In this document: one piece after another, positions 59,202-64,000 of the stretch
Position numbering within the stretch: the first letter of the stretch is position 1
Layout: each line of letters begins with the position of its first letter
Assembly (NCBI RefSeq): GCF_004919685.1
Contig: NZ_SMYZ01000034.1
Span: 1 to 64,000, forward strand
Direction of reading: 5' to 3'
DNA: 64,000 bases
From: Mesorhizobium norvegicum
GTDB lineage: Bacteria; Pseudomonadota; Alphaproteobacteria; Rhizobiales; Rhizobiaceae
Position numbers and translations under genes: made by a program
The notes under the pieces: generated by a model
Told to the model about the DNA's origin: nothing
Database searches by the model: none
What the model saw: the letters and a program-made list of their open reading frames with translations, nothing else

Positions 59202-60152
59202 CTACTCTGCCGGCTCGGCGCCTGCCATCGGCAGCCCTGGCTTCCCCGCCTCTCCCGGATTTCGCCTGACATACGCCGCCTTCAGCGTCTCCGACGTTTC
59301 GCGCGAGCCGTCATGGCTCCAGCCTGGCGGCTTGATCAGATAGTTCACGCGGTCGCTCAAGGTCAGACCCGGCGCGAAGGCATCCTTGAACATGCCGATC
59401 CACTCATGGAACGCGACCTTCAGCGGATTGAACGTGCCCAGATTCCTGACGATGCCATAGCGCGGCCGGTCTTCCTCCAACTCCTCGACGAAGGTGCCGA
59501 ACATGCGGTCCCAGATGATCAGCGTGCCAGCGTAGTTGGCGTCGAGATAGCGCGGATTGGTGGCGTGGTGGACGCGGTGGTGTGACGGCGTGTTGAAGAC
59601 GAATTCGAACCAGCCCCACATCTTGCCGATCGTCTCGGTGTGGATCCAGAACTGCCAGATCAGGTTGAAGCCGAAGGTGAAGGCAATCACCGCAGGGTGG
59701 AAACCGAGCAGCACCAGCGGCGCCTGCAGCACGAACATGAAGGTGAACAGACCGGTCCAGCTTTGCCTGAGCGCCGTCGACAGATTGTAGTGCTGGCTGG
59801 AATGGTGGTTGACGTGTTCGGCCCACACCCAGCGCACCCGGTGCGCGATGCGGTGATAGACATAGTAGCGCAGATCATCGAGCAGGAAGGCGGCGAGGAA
59901 CACCCAGGCCGACAGGCCGAGATTGAAGACGCGGAATTGCCAGAGCCACAGCAACGCCCAGTAGGACACGACGCCGAGCAGCAACCCGGCAACGACATTG
60001 CCGGTTCCCATCATCAGGCTGGTCAAGGTATCACGCGTCTCGAACGAGCCCTTGGCGCGGCCCGTGCGCACCAGCCAAAGCTCGATCAGGATCGCGACAA
60101 CGAAGAACGGAATGGCCAGCTGGGTGACTTGCGGGAAATCGTAGCTGTCCAT
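59202..60152 (-). CDS. Fatty-acid hydroxylase / sterol desaturase-family membrane enzyme
   Basis: Di-iron membrane protein of 316 residues. The His boxes are YHRIAHRVRWVWAEHVNHHS (H-x3-H and H-x2-HH), FWIHTETIG and TPSHHRVHHATNPRYLD (HH-x2-HH). Helices such as AIPFFVVAILIELWLV and FLAAFLLDDLRYYVYH flank them. Substrates in this family range from fatty acids to carotenoids and hopanoids; a lipid is likely, the exact one unknown. Its ATG overlaps the stop of the preceding gene (TGATG frame). Confidence 0.87.
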   Translation of the reverse strand: MDSYDFPQVTQLAIPFFVVAILIELWLVRTGRAKGSFETRDTLTSLMMGTGNVVAGLLLGVVSYWALLWLWQFRVFNLGLSAWVFLAAFLLDDLRYYVYHRIAHRVRWVWAEHVNHHSSQHYNLSTALRQSWTGLFTFMFVLQAPLVLLGFHPAVIAFTFGFNLIWQFWIHTETIGKMWGWFEFVFNTPSHHRVHHATNPRYLDANYAGTLIIWDRMFGTFVEELEEDRPRYGIVRNLGTFNPLKVAFHEWIGMFKDAFAPGLTLSDRVNYLIKPPGWSHDGSRETSETLKAAYVRRNPGEAGKPGLPMAGAEPAE

Positions 60153-60586
60153 CACGCGGCCTCCCTGGCGGAATTCGGATGTTGCGGCTCAAGCGCTTTC
60201 AGCAAGCCTTGCGCATCCGCTGCGCTGGCAAAGCGGAAGCGGCCGCCCTTCCAGGTGAAATCGGCGAGCCGGAACGAGACCGTATTCACATCTTCGGCGT
60301 TCAAACCCGCGACATCTTGAGGCGTGACGATGCGGGTCAAAAAGCAGTCGCCGATGCTGTGAACGATGCCGATGCGCCCTCGCCCGATATCCAGAAATGC
60401 CGTCCTGGCATCCGCCGTCAGGCGAACCCGCGTAGCCATCTCATCGGGAAAATCCTCCGCGAAACGGCTCTGCGCCTGATCCGGATCGGCCAGCGTCGCT
60501 GTCCTGCTGCCGCCGGTGAAATGCACCGCGGCAACCGACAGCGCAATGCCAAAAGCGACGATGGCGACCAGCAACGGCAAGCTCAT
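60152..60586 (-). CDS. Hypothetical exported or membrane-anchored protein
   Basis: Protein of 144 residues: one N-terminal helix (MSLPLLVAIVAFGIALSVAA), then a soluble domain with RTAFLDIGRGRIGIVHSIGD, CFLTRIVTPQDV and FTWKGGRFRFASAADAQGLL. I do not recognise a family. It is likely to be co-expressed with the hydroxylase. ATG 60586 has GGAGAT 9 bp upstream and starts the helix; the frame extends upstream without reason. Confidence 0.6.
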   Translation of the reverse strand: MSLPLLVAIVAFGIALSVAAVHFTGGSRTATLADPDQAQSRFAEDFPDEMATRVRLTADARTAFLDIGRGRIGIVHSIGDCFLTRIVTPQDVAGLNAEDVNTVSFRLADFTWKGGRFRFASAADAQGLLKALEPQHPNSAREAA

Positions 60587-60669
60587 GAATGGGTATCTCC
60601 TCCGAGCCAGCCTGTCGTCTGCGGCGACAGTTTTGGCGCAGAGACTCCTTAGCATGATTGACGTTTACG

Positions 60670-61512
60670 TCAAAGTGCGGGCCAGCCTTTGCTTGCCCGA
60701 CGCAGCAGCAGCCAATGCCGGCGCAAGGCCGACAGCCGCGCCACACCATCGAGCGGCGAGCCATTCTCCATCTTACCGAGATAGGCGCGCGACAGGGTCA
60801 GCGGCAGAAATGCCGGGCGCAGCAAGACCGGCAGAGCCGCTGCGCCCCGTTCAAAGGCGGTGAGATGCTCCCGCGCCAGCGCCATCATCGCCGCCACCGC
60901 GCGCTTGGCGCCGGGACCGCCGTCACCAGTGATGAACTCGTGCGGCGAAGAGCCGGCCGCGGCCAGGATATCGGCCGGGACAAAACATTGCCCGCGTTTG
61001 CGGTGCAGCGGCAGCAGCAGCAACAGGCCGGTCATCGCCTGGGCGCATCCCGCCCTGCCCGCCAGTTCGGCAAAGCGCGGCGCCTCGACGGGATCGAGCA
61101 CCATCGCCGCAAGCTGAATGAGCGCGGCTGCCGTTTCGCCGCAATAGCCTTCCAGATCGGTGCGCGACGGCATCGGGTCGTCGTAGAGGTCGAAGATGCG
61201 CGCATCGAGCATGTTCTCGAAGGCCAGCTTCGGCAGGTTGAATGTCGCTATCGTGGCATTCAAGGCTTTGGCTGTGGGATGGCCGGCGCCCGCCTCCCCG
61301 CCGGCGGCAATGACATCGCGCCACCATTGCAGCCGCACCTCGCCAGGCAGCGCCTCATGGATGCGATCGCGAATGCCTGCGATCTCGGCATTGAAGGCAT
61401 AGAGCGAAAACAGCGCGTCGCGCTTGTCCGCCGGCGCGTAAAGCGTGGTCAGATAGCGGTCATGATCGGCGGCGCGCACCGCGTCCATGACGATTTTGGC
61501 GCTTTGAGACAT
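60670..61512 (-). CDS. Squalene/phytoene synthase-family protein (NDUFAF6-like)
   Basis: Protein of 280 residues: DAVRAADHDRYLTTLYAPAD, LFSLYAFNAEIAGIRDRIHE, EVRLQWWRDVIAAGG and YCGETAAALIQLAAMVLDP. The trans-prenyl-synthase Asp-rich motifs are poorly kept (YDDPM rather than DxxxD pairs), so prenyl condensation is doubtful. It resembles the family that includes mitochondrial complex I assembly factor NDUFAF6. It follows the Mth938-like gene with a 1-bp gap. Confidence 0.8.
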   Translation of the reverse strand: MSQSAKIVMDAVRAADHDRYLTTLYAPADKRDALFSLYAFNAEIAGIRDRIHEALPGEVRLQWWRDVIAAGGEAGAGHPTAKALNATIATFNLPKLAFENMLDARIFDLYDDPMPSRTDLEGYCGETAAALIQLAAMVLDPVEAPRFAELAGRAGCAQAMTGLLLLLPLHRKRGQCFVPADILAAAGSSPHEFITGDGGPGAKRAVAAMMALAREHLTAFERGAAALPVLLRPAFLPLTLSRAYLGKMENGSPLDGVARLSALRRHWLLLRRASKGWPAL

Positions 61513-61513
61513 G

Positions 61514-61906
61514 TCAATCGACGGCGATGAGCGCGGCGGCCACGGCGCGCTCTTCCGCCAGAAGGACATTGTAGGTCCGCACCGCGGCACCGGTCGACAT
61601 CGGGTCGGACGCGATGCCAGCGGCCTTCAGCGCGGCCCGCAATGCGGCGGGCAATGGCCGGAGATCCCTACCCATGCCGACCAGCAGGATCTCGACTTTG
61701 TCGGCTTCGGCCAGCAGCTTGTCGAAGTCCGCCACCGTCAGCACCAGGGGGTCTGCCGGTTCCCAGCCATGGATGCCGGACGGCAGACAGAGCAGCGAGC
61801 CGCGATGCGACATGTCGGCAAAGCGGAACCCGCCATTGCCGTAGGCCTCGATCGGCGCGCGGCCAGGGAAATGCGCCTCGCGGATGACGATGCCTTTGCT
61901 GGTCAC
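61514..61906 (-). CDS. Mth938-like domain protein (DUF498 / NDUFAF3-like)
   Basis: Protein of 130 residues of the Mth938 family: IVIREAHFPGRAPIEAYGNG, FRFADMSHRGSLLCLPSGIH and VEILLVGMGRDLRPLPAALR. The mitochondrial relative is complex I assembly factor NDUFAF3. GTG 61906 is chosen since GAAGGGG lies about 10 bp upstream and the frame to 61957 overlaps secDF. It lies between secDF and the NDUFAF6-like gene, in one operon. Confidence 0.82.
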   Translation of the reverse strand: MTSKGIVIREAHFPGRAPIEAYGNGGFRFADMSHRGSLLCLPSGIHGWEPADPLVLTVADFDKLLAEADKVEILLVGMGRDLRPLPAALRAALKAAGIASDPMSTGAAVRTYNVLLAEERAVAAALIAVD

Positions 61907-61934
61907 CGTTTTGTCACCCCTTCGGGGCGGCGCG

Positions 61935-64000
61935 TCAGGTCGCGACCGCCTTGCCACCGCCGACCGGCTTCTCCTCGTCGGTCGAAGCCTGCGGCCGCAG
62001 CTTGAACAGGATCAGCAGCGGTGCGGCGATGAAGATCGACGAATAGGTGCCGAAGACGACGCCGAACAGCATGGCCATCGTGAACGAACGGATCACCTCG
62101 CCGCCGAACAGCACCAGCGCCAGCAGCGCCAGGATCGTCGTCACCGAGGTCAGCGTCGTTCTCGACAGCGTCTCGTTGATGGCGTTGTTCAACAGCTGCG
62201 GCAGCGGCATACGCTTGTATTTTCGCAGGTCCTCTCGGACACGGTCATAGACCACGATCGTATCGTTCAGCGAATAGCCGATAATGGTCAGGATCGCCGC
62301 CAGCGATGACTGGTTAAACTCCAGTCCGCTGATGACGAAGAAGCCAAGTGTCATGACCACATCGTGCACCGTCGCCACGATGGCGCCGACCGCGAACTGC
62401 CATTCGAAGCGGAACCAGACATAGATCAGGATGCCGAGCAGCGCGATCAGCATGGCGATCGTGCCTTGCTTGGCGAGTTCGCCGGAGACCGTCGGTCCCA
62501 CCACTTCGACGCGGCGGAAGTCATAATTGTCCTGCAGCTCACCGCGCACCTTGTCGATGACGGTCTGCTCGGCATTCTCGCCGCCATCCTGCGTCCCGAC
62601 GCGGATCAGCACGTCGTTCGGCGCACCGAACTGCTGCACCTGGACTTCACCGATGTTGAGTTCCGTCAATCTGGCACGAAGGTCGGCGAGATCGGCATTG
62701 CCGCTCTTGGCCTGCACCTCGATCAGCGAACCGCCCTTGAAATCGATGCCGTAATTGATGCCGACGGTCATGAACAGCACCACCGACAGGATCGACAGCG
62801 CGCTTGACAGCGTGAACGTCCAGCGACGGATGCCCATGAAGGGAATTTTCGTGCCGGGCGGGACGAAGGTCACCGGCGCCTTCGGCAATTCCTTCGGGCG
62901 AGCACGGCGCAGCCAGATCGAGACCAGCAGTCGGGTGAAGGTGAAGGCGGTGAAGACGGTTGTCAGGATGCCGATCGCATAAGTGATGGCAAAGCCCTTA
63001 ACCGGCCCGGTACCGAGATAGAACAACACCACCGTCGCGATCAGCGAGGTGATGTTGGAATCGACGATGGTCGCCAGCGCCTTGGTGAAACCGGTGTCGA
63101 TGGCCTGGATCACGGAGCGGCCGGCGCGTCGCTCCTCGCGGATGCGCTCGTAGATCAGAACGTTGGAATCGACCGCCATGCCGATGGTCAGCACGATACC
63201 GGCGATGCCCGGCAAGGTCAGCGTCGCACCAAGCACCGAGAGCACCCCGACGATCATCGCCACGTGCACAGCCAGCGCGATGTTGGCGAGGAAGCCGAGG
63301 AAGCCATAGGCGACGAACATGAAGGCGACGACGAGGATCGAACCGATGATGCCGGCGACCTTGCCGGCATGGATCGAATCCTGGCCGAGGCCGGGACCCA
63401 CTGTGCGTTCTTCGATCACCGTCAGCGTCGCGGGCAAGGCGCCGGCGCGCAGCAGCACCGCGAGGTCGTTGGCGCTCTGGGCGGTGAAATTGCCGGAGAT
63501 CTGGCCGGTGCCGCCCAGGATAGGCTCGCGGATCTGCGGCGCCGAAATCACCTGGTTGTCGAGGATGATGGCGAACAGCTTGCCGACATTCTGCGCAGTG
63601 GCCTGACCGAAGCGCGCGGCGCCCTTCGAATCGAAGCGGAACGACACCACCGGCTCGTTGTTCTGCGAGTTGTAGGTCGCCTGTGCATCGACGAGGTTTT
63701 CACCCGAGACGATGACGCGGTTCTCGATCAGATACGGAACCGGCGGATCGTCCTGCGAATACAGCACCGATGAACCGGCAGGCGGACGGCCATTGAGCGC
63801 GTCCTGCACCGGCATCGACTGGTCGACCATCTGGAAGGTCAGCTTGGCGGTCTGGCCGAGGATTTCCTTCAGCCTTTGCGGGTCCTGGAGACCCGGCACC
63901 TGGACAAGGATGCGGTCGTCGCCCTGCCGCTGCACGATAGGTTCGGTCGTGCCGAGTTCGTTGACGCGGCGCTCGACCACCTCGATCGACTGCGTCAATG
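61935..64000 (-). CDS. secDF: SecD-SecF fusion, protein export membrane subunit, partial (N-terminus beyond right edge)
   Basis: Fused translocase auxiliary protein that uses the proton gradient to drive late protein export. The visible 688 codons hold the SecD periplasmic part (GDDRILVQVPGLQDPQRLKE), SecD helices (GIVLTIGMAVDSNVLIYERI), then the SecF half from about residue 385 (GINYGIDFKGGSLIEVQAKS, SLNDTIVVYDRVREDLRKYK). Both halves are in one frame with no stop between, as usual in Rhizobiales. The first part of SecD lies outside the window. Confidence 0.95.
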   Translation of the reverse strand, partial: LTQSIEVVERRVNELGTTEPIVQRQGDDRILVQVPGLQDPQRLKEILGQTAKLTFQMVDQSMPVQDALNGRPPAGSSVLYSQDDPPVPYLIENRVIVSGENLVDAQATYNSQNNEPVVSFRFDSKGAARFGQATAQNVGKLFAIILDNQVISAPQIREPILGGTGQISGNFTAQSANDLAVLLRAGALPATLTVIEERTVGPGLGQDSIHAGKVAGIIGSILVVAFMFVAYGFLGFLANIALAVHVAMIVGVLSVLGATLTLPGIAGIVLTIGMAVDSNVLIYERIREERRAGRSVIQAIDTGFTKALATIVDSNITSLIATVVLFYLGTGPVKGFAITYAIGILTTVFTAFTFTRLLVSIWLRRARPKELPKAPVTFVPPGTKIPFMGIRRWTFTLSSALSILSVVLFMTVGINYGIDFKGGSLIEVQAKSGNADLADLRARLTELNIGEVQVQQFGAPNDVLIRVGTQDGGENAEQTVIDKVRGELQDNYDFRRVEVVGPTVSGELAKQGTIAMLIALLGILIYVWFRFEWQFAVGAIVATVHDVVMTLGFFVISGLEFNQSSLAAILTIIGYSLNDTIVVYDRVREDLRKYKRMPLPQLLNNAINETLSRTTLTSVTTILALLALVLFGGEVIRSFTMAMLFGVVFGTYSSIFIAAPLLILFKLRPQASTDEEKPVGGGKAVAT

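Overview
The window reads as high-GC alphaproteobacterial DNA, most likely Mesorhizobium or a close relative in the Rhizobiales. The evidence is a fused SecD-SecF, a trigger factor with a Lys/Ala-rich tail, DUF1127 genes followed by anti-Shine-Dalgarno hairpin RNAs, the GAGCATGATC palindromic repeat of rhizobia, and many ABC uptake operons with LysR regulators. The genus is an inference; the order is fairly secure.

Layout. (1) 1-16.6 kb is a heavy-metal and copper island. Leftward are a Met/Cys-rich exported protein, a YtkA-like protein, CusB and CusA (cut by the left edge), and a ZntA-type P-ATPase facing a CadR/PbrR-type MerR regulator across a 19-bp-spacer promoter. Rightward are a GDCCVxC protein, a second Met-rich protein, a multicopper oxidase, two DUF411 proteins, a long overlapping run of thiol-redox and copper-delivery genes (DsbE, TlpA twice, SCO twice, PCuAC, DsbA, CcdA), a Cys-rich exported protein and CueR. 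(2) 16.6-17.6 kb is a scar with an excisionase-like HTH gene and a radC 3' fragment. (3) 17.7-24.1 kb holds LysR, a class III aminotransferase and a polyamine-type ABC importer. (4) 24.4-26.9 kb holds a quinone-oxidoreductase-like enzyme, an NTF2-like exported protein and a divergent LysR. (5) 27.0-27.4 kb is a second scar: an IS630 fragment abutting another radC remnant. (6) 27.6-35.4 kb is a sugar-type ABC operon led by a LacI-HTH/PfkB-kinase fusion, with an amidotransferase-like protein, an M20 amidohydrolase and an isochorismatase-like hydrolase. (7) 35.6-41.1 kb holds a frameshifted LysR, a polar amino-acid/opine-type ABC importer and a DAO-type FAD oxidase. (8) At 41.2 kb is a third radC remnant, then a cytochrome c oxidase operon (41.4-46 kb), ctaB and a class I cytochrome c. 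(9) 49.5-64 kb is core chromosome: tig, tRNA-Leu, an aromatic ammonia-lyase-like gene, DUF2157 and GDYXXLXY genes, two DUF1127 genes with two tandem triple-hairpin RNAs, trmFO, a fatty-acid-hydroxylase-like gene, a squalene/phytoene-synthase-family gene, a Mth938-like gene and secDF (cut by the right edge).

How the parts work together. The first 16 kb looks like one periplasmic copper-handling system: export of metal ions, oxidation by the multicopper oxidase, chaperone delivery by PCuAC and SCO, and a thiol relay (CcdA, TlpA, DsbE, DsbA) to keep Cys ligands usable. Several components occur as recent-looking pairs. The middle of the window is a mosaic of transport-plus-catabolism operons. Each of the three radC remnants lies at a border between modules.

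The most notable non-coding signal is at 56.87-57.15 kb: six hairpins, each showing ACCTCCTCCC in its loop, arranged as two three-hairpin units after the DUF1127 pair. This matches the CcsR / cuckoo RNA type known from alphaproteobacteria.
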